Origin: Amazonocrinis nigriterrae CENA67
GTDB lineage: Bacteria; Cyanobacteriota; Cyanobacteriia; Cyanobacteriales; Nostocaceae
Assembly: GCF_016056305.1 (NCBI RefSeq)
Contig: NZ_JAECZC010000014.1
Location: forward strand, 24,989 to 88,988
DNA: 64,000 bases
Reading direction: 5' to 3'
The notes beneath the pieces were generated by a model. The model saw only the letters and a list, made by a program, of their open reading frames with translations, was not told where the DNA came from and did no database searches. Within the stretch, counting starts at the first letter, position 1, and every line of letters starts with the position of its first letter. Made by a program: the position numbers and the translations under genes. Of the stretch, positions 27,488-36,081 are shown in pieces.

Positions 27488-28882
27488 ATGCTTGAGACAT
27501 TGCGTAAGATATCAGTTTTTGAACACTTGACCGAAAACGAGCTGAAGTGCTTTATCAATGGTACTGAATTATGGCTGGATTCAGGAGACATCTTGTTTCA
27601 CCAAGGAGATCCTGTCGAGTACTTCTATATAGTATTTGAAGGAGCAATCCAGCTTTCACGAGAGATTGTTAACCAAAAAATCCTACTAGCTACATACGGT
27701 AGTAGTACATTCTTTGGTGAAGTCCCTCTGCTTGCAGGTACACCTCACCTTGCAAGCGGTGAAGCAGTACGTAAAAGCCATATGTATTGTTTGCATGAAA
27801 ATGATTTTTGGCAAATGATTACTATTTGCCCAAGTATCAGAAAAATTGTTCTCGGTCATATGGCTTCGCGAATGCAGGAGTTACAGTTGTTGTCTCAGCA
27901 ACATGAAAAGCTCGTTGCTTTGGGTACTTTGTCTGCTGGTCTTGCCCATGAACTAAATAATCCAGTATCCGCAGCCCATAGAGCTGCAAGTCAATTGCAG
28001 GATACAGTTAAGTCGTTGGATGCTGTTACTTTCAAACTGATTGGCCAAAATCTCACACAAAGACAGCTCAAACAACTCTTAACTTTTAGACAAGATGCTA
28101 TTGAACAGGCTGCACAGTCTGATATACAAGACTCTTCCGATCCATTGGCTCAGATTGATCTGGAAGATGAATTAGCGCAATGGTTAGAGTCACATAATGT
28201 GAATGACGGGTGGAAACTTGTTCCTACCCTTGTTGCTGCTGGGCTAAATAATCAGAAGTTAGAAGTGATTAGCGAACATTTAGCCACTCAGACCTTTAGT
28301 GATGTGCTGGTTTGGTTGGAAGCAACCTTGTCTATAATCGGGCAGTTGAAGGTACTGGAACAAGGTACTACTCGTGTCTCGGAAATAGTCAAGGCGATTA
28401 AAGACTACTCATACATGGATCGAGCTTCACTATTGAAGATAGATGTACATGAGGGTCTAGAAAATACCTTGACAATTCTGCGCTACAAATTGCGAAAGCA
28501 CAATATTGTGGTGACACGCGAGTATGATAAAAACCTACCGCAAATTCAAGCTCATGGTAGTGCATTGAATCAAGTGTGGACTAACCTGATTGATAACGCG
28601 ATCGATGCTTTAGGTGAACAAGGTGAGATTCGGATACGAACTTGCCAAAACAAAGACTATGTTGTTGTTGAGATTATGGACAATGGCCCAGGAATTCCCC
28701 TTGCCATTCAATCTCGAATTTTCGAGCCATTTTTTACAACTAAGGAGGTGGGGTCAGGTACAGGGTTAGGTTTGGAGATTTCATATCGAATTGTAGTAAC
28801 TCAGCATCATGGAGAAATTCGTTGTTTTTCTGAACCTGGCGAGACACGTTTTCAGATTCGTTTACCTATCCTTCATATGTAA
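27488..28882 (+). CDS. Cyclic-nucleotide-binding-domain histidine kinase
   Basis: In this 464-residue soluble sensor kinase, residues ~1-125 form a Crp-type cyclic-nucleotide-binding domain (GDILFHQGDPVEYFYIVFEGAI, FFGEVPLLAGTP). A dimerisation helix follows with phospho-acceptor His154 (LSAGLAHELNNP), then a ~140-residue helical insertion, and a HATPase domain (VWTNLIDNAIDAL N-box, IMDNGPGIP G1, GSGTGLGLEIS G2). The usual Arg contact in the nucleotide-binding core is unclear, so cAMP binding is not assured; a redox or haem input is possible. It is 20 nt behind the receiver/flavoprotein gene and ends the six-gene run. Confidence 0.88.
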   Translation: MLETLRKISVFEHLTENELKCFINGTELWLDSGDILFHQGDPVEYFYIVFEGAIQLSREIVNQKILLATYGSSTFFGEVPLLAGTPHLASGEAVRKSHMYCLHENDFWQMITICPSIRKIVLGHMASRMQELQLLSQQHEKLVALGTLSAGLAHELNNPVSAAHRAASQLQDTVKSLDAVTFKLIGQNLTQRQLKQLLTFRQDAIEQAAQSDIQDSSDPLAQIDLEDELAQWLESHNVNDGWKLVPTLVAAGLNNQKLEVISEHLATQTFSDVLVWLEATLSIIGQLKVLEQGTTRVSEIVKAIKDYSYMDRASLLKIDVHEGLENTLTILRYKLRKHNIVVTREYDKNLPQIQAHGSALNQVWTNLIDNAIDALGEQGEIRIRTCQNKDYVVVEIMDNGPGIPLAIQSRIFEPFFTTKEVGSGTGLGLEISYRIVVTQHHGEIRCFSEPGETRFQIRLPILHM

Positions 28883-29085
28883 ACTACTGACTGTTATACA
28901 GCTTATGGTGTAGCCTCAGTTTCTAGCAGTTGAGTATAGAGACTAATTTACAGCAGTTTTCTTTTCTATGAACTACAACACTACAGGTTTTGAGGCAGGA
29001 CACACCAGGTATAAGCTCTCCATATCTGATGAATGATTCCTGGATTTTGTACCTCACTTAAAAGCAAACTGCTGTAATTTTATGA

Positions 29086-29134
29086 CTTACCAATACCGTT
29101 GCCAAAAAAAGAGTATGAAGAGATAGGGCTGACG
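29086..29134 (+). repeat. Left half of an ATACCAATT-family element split by an IS
   Basis: TTACCAATA, then GTATGAAGA and GATAGGGCTGACG, match the first half of the element at 4991-5106 (GTATGAAGA, CTATAGGACTGACG). The matching second half resumes at about 30549, beyond the transposase gene. Confidence 0.5.
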
Positions 29135-30548
29135 TAGTAGAGTTGTTGTCTTCCCAAACGACAACTCAAAACCCACGAACAGCCCATGATCGATATCTTA
29201 TCACTGCTACAATGCTTATTACCGCAGATAAACGCCACAACGATGCGGCAATTGAACCAGATAATCCTGGCTATGTTAGCAATGAGTGGCCGAGTGACGA
29301 TGTTAGGAATTTCTCGTTGGGCAGGCGTTGGTGGCAGTTATCGGACGACGTTGAGGTTCTTTCATACAGTAATACCTTGGGCAACATTGTTTTGGCTATT
29401 TTTTCGTAAACATTTGTGGCGAGAAAATGAAGTATATCTACTGGCTGGAGATGAAGTTGTAGTCAGTAAATCGGGTAAACAAACTTATGGGTTAGATAGA
29501 TTCTTTTCTAGCCTAGCAAGCAAACCAATTAATGGTCTATCCTTTTTTGCTTTATCATTAGTTAGTGTTGGAGGAAGGCAGTCATTTCCTATTCAGATAG
29601 AACAAGTAATTAAGAGTGAGAATCAAACAAATAGTACGCCCGCAGTCAAAAAAGTAAAATCCAAAGAAAAACGGGGGAGAGGACGACCAAAAGGGAGTAA
29701 AAACAAAAATAAAGCCCAAGTGATATTAACATCTGAGTTATTACTAATTCAGAAGATGATTAATTCACTATTCGAGTTAGTAGGTAACTTTATCCCTCTA
29801 ACATATTTAGTATTAGATGGTCACTTCGGTAACAACAATGCTTTGCAGATGGCACGTCTTGTCAACTTGCACATAATTTCCAAGTTGCGTCATGATTCAG
29901 CATTATACGTCCCTTATGAAAATCCTGACTCCAGTAAACGCTCTCGTCGTAAATACGGCGACAAGCTAGACTATCGTAATATCCCTGACAAATATTTATG
30001 TAAAAGTGATATTGAGGATGAGATTCAAACTGATATTTATCAAACCACTCTTCTTCACAAAGAATTTGCCCAGGCTATCAATGTAGTGATTTTGGTCAAA
30101 ACCAATCTTAAAACTCATTCTTGCAGCCATGTAATTCTTTTTTCTAGCGACCTAACTCTGTCATTTGAAAACATCGTTGACTATTACAAGCTTCGTTTTC
30201 AAATCGAGTTTAATTTTAGGGATGCCAAGCAGTTTTGGGGATTGGAAGATTTTATGAACCTGGGACAAACTGCCGTGACTAATGCTGCTAATCTAGCATT
30301 TTTTATGGTCAATTTATCCCACAATCTTCTTGCTGATTTCCGTCAACTTAATCCCGGTTCCGGCATTATTGATCTTAAGGCTTACTATCGTGGTTTTCGA
30401 TATGTTTGTGAAATGTTAAAAATGCTTCCCGAAATCCCTGAGCCTATTTTATTAACCCAGATTTTTGCCAAGCTTACTACTTTAGGACGTATTCATAACG
30501 TTTCTACAAGCGTTGAACCCTTGTAAATTGGCAGAGGTATTGCTTACA
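29135..30548 (+). mobile_element. IS4-type insertion sequence (bounds approximate)
   Basis: The bounds are inferred from where an ATACCAATT-family repeat is interrupted. No clear terminal inverted repeat or target duplication could be seen at the proposed ends. A 7 bp hairpin (GAGTTGT / ACAACTC) lies just upstream of the transposase start. Transposase 29186-30526 is intact. Confidence 0.6.
29186..30526 (+). CDS. IS4-family DDE transposase
   Basis: The protein has 446 residues and looks full length. The IS4 signature YKLRFQIEFNFRDAK matches Y-x2-R-x3-E-x6-K. First and second acidic residues are likely in AGDEVVVSKSGK and LVLDGHFGN. A Lys/Arg-rich insert (KKVKSKEKRGRGRPKGSKNKNK), with an AT-hook-like GRGRPKGSK, lies near residue 160. 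The start is the ATG at 29186. No frameshift or stop is seen, so it could be active. It catalyses cut-and-paste movement of its own element. Confidence 0.85.
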   Translation: MIDILSLLQCLLPQINATTMRQLNQIILAMLAMSGRVTMLGISRWAGVGGSYRTTLRFFHTVIPWATLFWLFFRKHLWRENEVYLLAGDEVVVSKSGKQTYGLDRFFSSLASKPINGLSFFALSLVSVGGRQSFPIQIEQVIKSENQTNSTPAVKKVKSKEKRGRGRPKGSKNKNKAQVILTSELLLIQKMINSLFELVGNFIPLTYLVLDGHFGNNNALQMARLVNLHIISKLRHDSALYVPYENPDSSKRSRRKYGDKLDYRNIPDKYLCKSDIEDEIQTDIYQTTLLHKEFAQAINVVILVKTNLKTHSCSHVILFSSDLTLSFENIVDYYKLRFQIEFNFRDAKQFWGLEDFMNLGQTAVTNAANLAFFMVNLSHNLLADFRQLNPGSGIIDLKAYYRGFRYVCEMLKMLPEIPEPILLTQIFAKLTTLGRIHNVSTSVEPL

Positions 30549-30640
30549 CAAAACTATATCCTACTTTGGGTAATTCATGAATTTACTTAGTGAAAATAAG
30601 GGTTTCAGCTATTGTTTGTGAAAGTCCAGTAATTACCAAC
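30549..30640 (+). repeat. Right half of the split ATACCAATT-family element
   Basis: CAAAACTATATCC, AATTCATGAATTTAC and AGTGAA follow the order of CAAAACTACACCC, AATTGATGAATTACT and CGTGAA in the copy at 4991-5106. The outer end is diverged. Confidence 0.45.
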
Positions 30641-30664
30641 GTGAACTAAAGAAGAGCAGAGAAA

Positions 30665-31078
30665 ATGACACATTCAATCAACGGTTTACCACTCAATTCT
30701 CCAGGGTAAACAGATCACGATCACACTCATTATCCTAACCACCACATAGATAGTGATTCCCTCAGTATTCTAGACCTTCCAGCTATTGATAATTATTATT
30801 TAATTTCACCCCAAGATGCCCCATTAAATGAACGTCCGGCGTTTTATACTTCCGGTGATCTATATACTCTTTTGGCAACATCTTAAGAGACTAATTTTAC
30901 CTTCAATGCCTTCGATTTCTTTGTACCAAAAGGAGGTGGGCCAGCACCACATATTCATAATTACGAACACGAAGCATTTTATGTAGCACAAGGAACGGTC
31001 AATTTATTTTTAGGTAACGAAGCTGGAGTTAAAGGTAGCAACCAAGAATTTATCTTAGAGGGAATAATTGCAGCCTGA
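30665..31078 (+). pseudogene. Cupin-domain protein, two in-frame stops
   Basis: A single reading frame of 138 codons is interrupted by TAA at 30707 and TAA at 30884. It otherwise reads as a cupin-type protein: DHDHTHYPNHH, DNYYLISPQDAPLNERPAFYTSG, FDFFVPKGGGPAPHIHNYEHEAFYVAQG (metal-binding H-x-H...E and following motif) and VNLFLGNE. The frame ends early after one cupin motif. Relatives carry Gln or Glu at such points, so single base changes explain both stops. It probably was a metal-dependent dioxygenase-like or storage cupin. It is flanked by an IS and a TIR element, which fits decay. Confidence 0.8.
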
Positions 31079-31130
31079 TGTTTAAAAGTTGTCTGAGATT
31101 TTTCTTTCCCCAGAGTGACGGAAGAGCGTT

Positions 31131-31428
31131 ATATCATGTCCGGTTGATTAGAAGTCAATTGCGAGCGTTCGCTCTTTTGCGTTTCCCCAGGAGAGCGAAG
31201 CAATCCCAGAGTCCTTGCAATTGCTACTCTTCTCCTTCAAAAAAGAAGACCACGAACGAGAATGCCTACCCTGCGGGAAAGGCTACTCTTCTTGTGAAGA
31301 AGACGCTCTTACTAGCTTACTTCTCCGAAGGGGTACGAGAACGCCAACGGCGAACACCCAACGGCGAACGCTCCACTTTGTTGCGCTCGCTGCGGACATA
31401 TCATAAGTAATAAGCGCGGACATGATAT
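31131..31428. repeat. 298 bp TIR-bounded element, ATATCATGTCCG family
   Basis: The left end begins ATATCATGTCCGG and the right end is its complement (CGGACATGATAT). Next to the right end lies ACTTATGAT, the same internal box as in the elements at 1689 and 19548. The interior differs from those copies and consists of short GC-rich modules (GAGCG, GGCGAACGCTC). TTA adjoins both ends, a possible target duplication. It sits between the cupin pseudogene and the TnpB fragment. Confidence 0.65.
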
Positions 31429-31461
31429 TAAGAGTTCCCTCTTCCCTGTTCCCTGCTATAT

Positions 31462-31638
31462 CAGCATTATAGGCAGTTCAAGAAAGGGAAGCTGATCAGC
31501 ATTGCTCCAAAAAAGACTTTTAAACGCTGGCTGAAGGGTGATAGCAACGGGAAAAAATCTGGTCGCCCCAGGTTTGAGAACAAAGCACGTTATCGTTCTT
31601 TGGGATTTCCTACCCCCATAAAGCCTGAAAATATCTAA
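31462..31638 (+). pseudogene. Remnant of IS200/IS605-type TnpB (OrfB)
   Basis: An open stretch of about 58 codons ending at TAA 31636 reads QFKKGKLISIAPKKTFKRWL, then GRPRFENKARYRSLGFP. This resembles the N-terminal third of IS605-family OrfB/TnpB. No start codon, no catalytic RuvC half and no zinc finger remain. It is a fragment left by an old insertion. Confidence 0.55.
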
Positions 31639-31978
31639 GGAAAGTTCGTAGAGTTACCTAAAATGGGATAGTAAAGATGATTTGAGGCGAGCTTCCTTGA
31701 CCAAAACAGGACAATTGAGCTTGACACTGCTGATGCTGTTCGGCTGGGGTTTTGGCGGGTTTATCTTGCAGTTGCTGCAATTGGGCTTGAGAGAGTTCTT
31801 CAACAAAGGCGATCGCTACACCCGCTACACTAGATTGCAGTCCCTGATTGATTGGGTTAAGGTTCAGCCATCATAATCACAAATTAAAATTTTTCAACTA
31901 GCCAAATTGGGAAAATTTCTTGAGCTATTTGATTTATACTTTTAGATTCGTCTAATTATGGAGAAGTGTTAAAGTTGT

Positions 31979-32929
31979 ATGTCCAGCCTGAGTTCTGACA
32001 TGGTACGCGTGTATTTGCAAGAAATTGGTCAGTTTCCATTATTAACATCAGACCAAGAAATAACTTATGGCAGGCAAGTACAACAAATGATTGCCATTGA
32101 GCAGCAAAAACAGCAGCTTAGTCAACAATTGCATCGGGAACCAAGCCTAGCAGAATTAGCTAATTTTGTAAACAAAAGCGAAACTGAAGTCACTCAAATA
32201 CTAAAGCTTGGTCAAGGAGCCAAGCAAAAGATGGTAACGGCAAACCTGCGGCTAGTGGTTTCGATCGCTAAAAAATATCAGCGTCGCAATCTCGAGTTCT
32301 TGGATTTGGTTCAAGAAGGGGCAATAGGTTTACAAAGGGGTATAGAAAAGTTTGACCCCAACCGAGGTTATAAATTATCAACTTACGCATATTGGTGGAT
32401 TAGTCAAGCAATTACAAGAGCGATCGCAGAAAAATCCCGCACGGTGAGGCTACCGATTCATATCAACGAAAAACTCAATCAAATTAAGAAGGTGCAGCGA
32501 GAATTGTTTCAAGCACTCGGTCGCCGTGCTACTGTCGCAGAAATTGCCCAAAAATTGGACTTAGAGCCAAGCCAAATTCGAGAATATCTGAGTGCTGCTA
32601 GTGGGACAGTTTCTTTAGATTTAAAAGTGGGGGATAACCAAGACACAGAACTCAGCGAACTCCTCAGCGATGAGGGCGTCTCACCAAATGAACATATCAC
32701 CCAAGAACTGCTACGCCAAGACTTAAATAATTTATTAGCATCACTTAAACCCATGCAGCGTGAAGTATTAATTTTGCGCTTTGGACTCTTAGATAATCAA
32801 GAACGAAGTTTGGCTCAGATTGGGGAGAAACTAAATGTCAGTCGAGAACGAGTTCGCCAAATCCAGCAGCAAGCTATGAATATTCTGCGTCGTCAACAAC
32901 CGGACATTGGACAGTATCTATCTTCTTGA
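31979..32929 (+). CDS. Group 2 sigma-70 factor (SigB/C/D-like)
   Basis: This 316-residue RNA polymerase sigma factor of the RpoD/SigA type lacks the long non-essential N-terminal region. Region 1.2 is MVRVYLQEIGQFPLL; 2.2-2.4 contain NLRLVVSIAKKYQ, LDLVQEGAIGLQRGIEKFDP and KLSTYAYWWISQAITRAI; region 3 contains RLPIHINEKLNQIKKVQRE; 4.2 contains LAQIGEKLNVSRERVRQIQQQAM. Group 2 sigmas in cyanobacteria direct responses to nitrogen, carbon, light and stress. The start has a weak GGAGAAGTG about 10 nt upstream. Which Sig letter applies cannot be assigned by eye. Confidence 0.92.
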   Translation: MSSLSSDMVRVYLQEIGQFPLLTSDQEITYGRQVQQMIAIEQQKQQLSQQLHREPSLAELANFVNKSETEVTQILKLGQGAKQKMVTANLRLVVSIAKKYQRRNLEFLDLVQEGAIGLQRGIEKFDPNRGYKLSTYAYWWISQAITRAIAEKSRTVRLPIHINEKLNQIKKVQRELFQALGRRATVAEIAQKLDLEPSQIREYLSAASGTVSLDLKVGDNQDTELSELLSDEGVSPNEHITQELLRQDLNNLLASLKPMQREVLILRFGLLDNQERSLAQIGEKLNVSRERVRQIQQQAMNILRRQQPDIGQYLSS

Positions 32930-33002
32930 TCAAAACTAGGTAAGATTTACGCCCTTGTGATAAATAGAACCTAGTTTGGGCAGGGTGTAGGATGTGGAGG
33001 AT

Positions 33003-33031
33003 CCAGCCGCGTGGTGAGGTAGCACGGCTGG
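33003..33031 (+). terminator. Stem-loop behind the sigma factor gene
   Basis: CCAGCCG pairs with CGGCTGG around a 15 nt loop, 73 nt after the stop. No T tract follows, so termination strength is doubtful. The remaining gap to 33297 is very AT-rich and shows no gene. Confidence 0.4.
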
Positions 33032-33297
33032 CTCTTTAGCATTCAGCACTTTGCTATATGTGGTTAATTTGTATTAATTTTAAGCTGTACTTTTATTTTG
33101 ATTATCTAATTTTAGATAAACTTAAAAGATAATATTTTTAATTACATATTAATAGATATTAATCTAATTATTAATAATAAATTTAGCTTTAATTTTTAAT
33201 TTTTAAATATACTCTGTCCTATTTTCTGGATAACAAGAGTTACAAGTGTTATTTAAGACAATTGTCACTGTGCTATATAATTCAGTAACGTTAAAAA

Positions 33298-33442
33298 ACT
33301 TCTTGCAAAATTAGTCATTTCGCTCTTTTCTCTACACGATGGACACTTTCCTCAAGCCAGGAAACCATGAGTGACTGCTTGATCATGGAAGTGCCCTTTT
33401 GTGCGTCTGAAGGGTGAGACAAAAAATATTTATGCAAGAGGT
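33298..33442. repeat. MITE-like element, CTTCTTGCAAAA family, copy 1
   Basis: The ends ACTTCTTGCAAAA and (complement) ACCTCTTGCATAAAT form an imperfect terminal inverted repeat, with TGAGACAAAAAATATT next to the right end. The same ends bound 55092-55178, but the interiors differ. The interior here (33340-33400) could fold into nested and crossing stems. Confidence 0.7.
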
Positions 33443-33553
33443 TAATGTATACAAATATTAAGTAGTACTCCTACGCAGCTTGCCGAAGCAAGAGTTATAC
33501 TTTTAAAAAAAGAGCTTTTTTTAACCCCTATTTATAAAATTCTTGTGGAATCA

Positions 33554-34744
33554 ATGTCTCTAAATTTTCGGTTTGCTGTAGTCAGTGACTTACACATCGC
33601 GCTTCCTCACACAATCTGGGATCATCCCAGTCGTTTTCATTTGGTGGAAGTTAGTATCCCAGCTTTTGAAAGTGTGATCGCGCATTTAGCACAACTAAAT
33701 TTAGATTTTCTCTTACTTCCGGGAGATTTAACCCAGCATGGTGAACCAGAGAATCATATCTGGTTGCAAAAACGTTTAGCACAGCTACCTTTTCCAGTTT
33801 ATGTTGTTCCTGGTAATCATGATGTTCCTGTACTGATGGCAGATAAACAATCCATTGCTTGTGCCGATTTTCCAAACTATTATCGCCAATTTGGCTATCA
33901 CGATTCCAATGAACTTTACTATACTCAACAGTTGCTGCCTGGAGTCAGGCTGATAGGTTTGAATTCTAACTTTTTTAATGAAGAAGGTCAGCAAGTAGGG
34001 CGTTTAGATGTCAAACAGCTAAATTGGTTAGAAGAAGTTTTAGCAGCTGCATCTGATGAATTAGTACTGGTAATGGTGCATCACAATGTTGTTGAGCATA
34101 TACCACAGCAATCGCGCCATCCGCTGGGAAATCGCTATATGTTGGAAAATGCGCCTCAACTTTTGCAGATATTACAACGCTACGGTGTGAGGTTAATTTT
34201 TACAGGGCATTTACACGTTCAAGATGTTGCTTATGCAGGTGGAGTATACGATATTACCACAGGTTCTCTAGTCAGTTATCCTCATGCTTATCGTGTTCTA
34301 GAGTTTCAACAGGATAATTACGGCAGAGAATGGTTGCAAATTTTATCTCATCGCGTGTCATCAGTACCAGATTTTCCTGACTTGCAACAATTGTCACGGC
34401 AATGGATGGGCGATCGCTCTTTCCCCTTTTTAGTCAAGCTATTAACTCAGCATCCTTTATACTTACCCTTAGCCCAGGCAGAAGAACTCGCTCCTAGTTT
34501 GCGTGATTTTTGGGCAACCATTGCCGATGGAGATGCGATGTTAGACTATCCCCACTTTCCCCAAAAAGTGCGCCGCTACTTTCAGACCTATGGTGCGATC
34601 GCCACTTGTGGAACGCCGACATTTATAGATAACAATAGCACCCTGTTACTAAAGAGTGAGGAGTTAAAAGTTAGGAGTGAGGAGTTAAAAGTTAGGAGTG
34701 AGGAGTTAAAAGTTAGGAGTGAGGAGTTAAAAGTTAGAAGATAA
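33554..34744 (+). CDS. Calcineurin-like metallophosphoesterase with repeat-derived tail
   Basis: This 396-residue enzyme has all five metal-binding blocks: SDLHI (Asp, His), PGDLTQHG, PGNHD, MVHHN and GHLHVQD. These match CpdA-like cyclic-nucleotide or other phosphodiesterases that use a dinuclear metal centre. The C-terminal ~28 residues are four copies of SEELKVR, encoded by four 21 bp repeats (34655-34738), each three heptamers of the STRR type. A GTG at 33545 is an alternative start; ATG 33554 gives MSLNFRFAVVSDLH. It is convergent with the FIST gene. Confidence 0.87.
   Translation: MSLNFRFAVVSDLHIALPHTIWDHPSRFHLVEVSIPAFESVIAHLAQLNLDFLLLPGDLTQHGEPENHIWLQKRLAQLPFPVYVVPGNHDVPVLMADKQSIACADFPNYYRQFGYHDSNELYYTQQLLPGVRLIGLNSNFFNEEGQQVGRLDVKQLNWLEEVLAAASDELVLVMVHHNVVEHIPQQSRHPLGNRYMLENAPQLLQILQRYGVRLIFTGHLHVQDVAYAGGVYDITTGSLVSYPHAYRVLEFQQDNYGREWLQILSHRVSSVPDFPDLQQLSRQWMGDRSFPFLVKLLTQHPLYLPLAQAEELAPSLRDFWATIADGDAMLDYPHFPQKVRRYFQTYGAIATCGTPTFIDNNSTLLLKSEELKVRSEELKVRSEELKVRSEELKVRR
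34655..34738 (+). repeat. Four 21 bp repeats inside a coding region
   Basis: The unit AGTGAGGAGTTAAAAGTTAG plus G is repeated four times without a gap. Each 21 bp unit is three AGTNANN heptamers and keeps the frame. It encodes the C-terminus of the metallophosphoesterase. Confidence 0.95.
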
Positions 34745-34756
34745 TTATCAAAAGAT

Positions 34757-34876
34757 AACTCCCAACTCATAACTCCCAACTCATAACTCCCAACTCAGCA
34801 CTCAGCACTCAGCAACGCCAGATGCTTCAAGTCGGCGAAGCCGCCCAACGCACTGGCTCCTCAGCACTCAGCACTA
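34757..34876. repeat. STRR region between convergent genes, entering the FIST gene
   Basis: Heptamer-like runs AACTCCCAACTCAT and CAGCACT fill the 116 nt gap. The last CAGCACT units encode the final residues of the FIST protein, read on the minus strand as SAEC and stop. Confidence 0.8.
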
Positions 34877-36081
34877 ATTTGTCGGCAAATGCCAAATACT
34901 GATGTGTAACCATGTATGAATGTACTACCGCCCACAGGGCCTATTTCTCCTCCACAGAAAAATCCACCTATGGGGATATCTTGGATGTAGCGCCTAAATA
35001 GTTCAGAATCAAAATTGGGTTTGCCGTAAAGTCCTTCGCCACGGCCCACACAGGAAAACATTAAGGCTGCAACGGCAGAGTGTGGGGATAGTTGTTGATT
35101 TTGATACTGTTCTAGGAGTAATTTAAGGTCTTCGGCAGATGCTTGGGCATCTCTGAGGTGGAATTGCAGGCGTTGACCAGGACGGACGAGATCGCCAATG
35201 GCGATCGCGCCTCCGGCTGGATCTACTCCCAGGATGCTACGAATTAAGAAGTCCCCCTGTTGTAAAGACAACTTAAATTCATCCATTGCCATACCGATAA
35301 ACAGCGAATGTTGTGCCAACATCCGTTCTTTTTCACTGAGACTGGAAATCAAATCCCTTAATACCACCAGCGGTACTTTTTCATCGAGTTCTAAGATGAT
35401 ATTGCGTTCAGCTTTTGTAACTTGCATTGGTTCGCCAATTGGTCGGCAACCTTGTGCCACAATTGTTTCTAGCACAATATTGCCACTCAAAGCCAAGCCT
35501 ACCGTTCCTTCACGATAGAGGCGATCGTTACAAAATAAAGCGACACGACCACCAAAACCCCCAGCGCTGGCTTGTCCTCCCACGATCACCGAGCCAGGAT
35601 AGGCAAAATCTAGCCCCTGCAATAGATCGTTGATTCCCGAAGCAAAGGCACTAGACAGTAAAATGAACTGGGGTGTGGGTGACGATGGCACACCAGTCAG
35701 ATTAATCCAAGCATCTGGCGAACTATCCAAGTCAGGTAATTGTTCAGCAACAACATGAAAAGTTTGTAAATTCACACCTGGTAAATGCGCCAAAGTAAGA
35801 CTGAGGGCTGCTTCTGCTTCCAGTTCTTGGGTTTGTCCTATAGCTGTGGTACCAATCACGCCACCACCACTACACCCAATCATGACTGGCACAGAAAGCT
35901 TTTGGGCCAACAAGGGTAAAAGCCTAGAATACTCACTCGCAAAAGCAGATGAAATAAATACCAGCCCTAGATCCGCAGGTGCTGTTAATGACGAGACAGC
36001 TCTTTCTACCACATCTGCTATGGCTGCTTCTAGAGAAGGACGGGTTGACAGGGCATTTGCCCACTGCATTTGGTCTGCCAT
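34861..36081 (-). CDS. FIST-domain sensory protein
   Basis: This 406-residue cytosolic protein consists of FIST N and C domains, thought to bind small ligands, perhaps amino acids, in signalling. Visible motifs are LGLVFISSAFASEYSRLLPLLA, the Gly-rich MIGCSGGGVIGT, a second glycine patch in VIVGGQASAGGFGG, and the C-terminal FFCGGEIGPVGGSTFIHGYT. No transmitter domain is attached, so it would work in trans. The start is ATG 36081. Its final residues come from a CAGCACT repeat. Confidence 0.87.
   Translation of the reverse strand: MADQMQWANALSTRPSLEAAIADVVERAVSSLTAPADLGLVFISSAFASEYSRLLPLLAQKLSVPVMIGCSGGGVIGTTAIGQTQELEAEAALSLTLAHLPGVNLQTFHVVAEQLPDLDSSPDAWINLTGVPSSPTPQFILLSSAFASGINDLLQGLDFAYPGSVIVGGQASAGGFGGRVALFCNDRLYREGTVGLALSGNIVLETIVAQGCRPIGEPMQVTKAERNIILELDEKVPLVVLRDLISSLSEKERMLAQHSLFIGMAMDEFKLSLQQGDFLIRSILGVDPAGGAIAIGDLVRPGQRLQFHLRDAQASAEDLKLLLEQYQNQQLSPHSAVAALMFSCVGRGEGLYGKPNFDSELFRRYIQDIPIGGFFCGGEIGPVGGSTFIHGYTSVFGICRQISAEC

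Noticed and set aside
31658..31870. A minus-strand open stretch of 71 codons with coding-like composition (VAIAFVEELSQAQLQQLQDKP)
   Set aside because: It has no usual start codon and I recognise no family. It may be a gene remnant, but the support is too thin to list.
31682..31876. A short plus-strand hydrophobic frame starting with TTG
   Set aside because: It reads opposite the coding-like minus frame and has no ribosome binding site, so it is probably a shadow.
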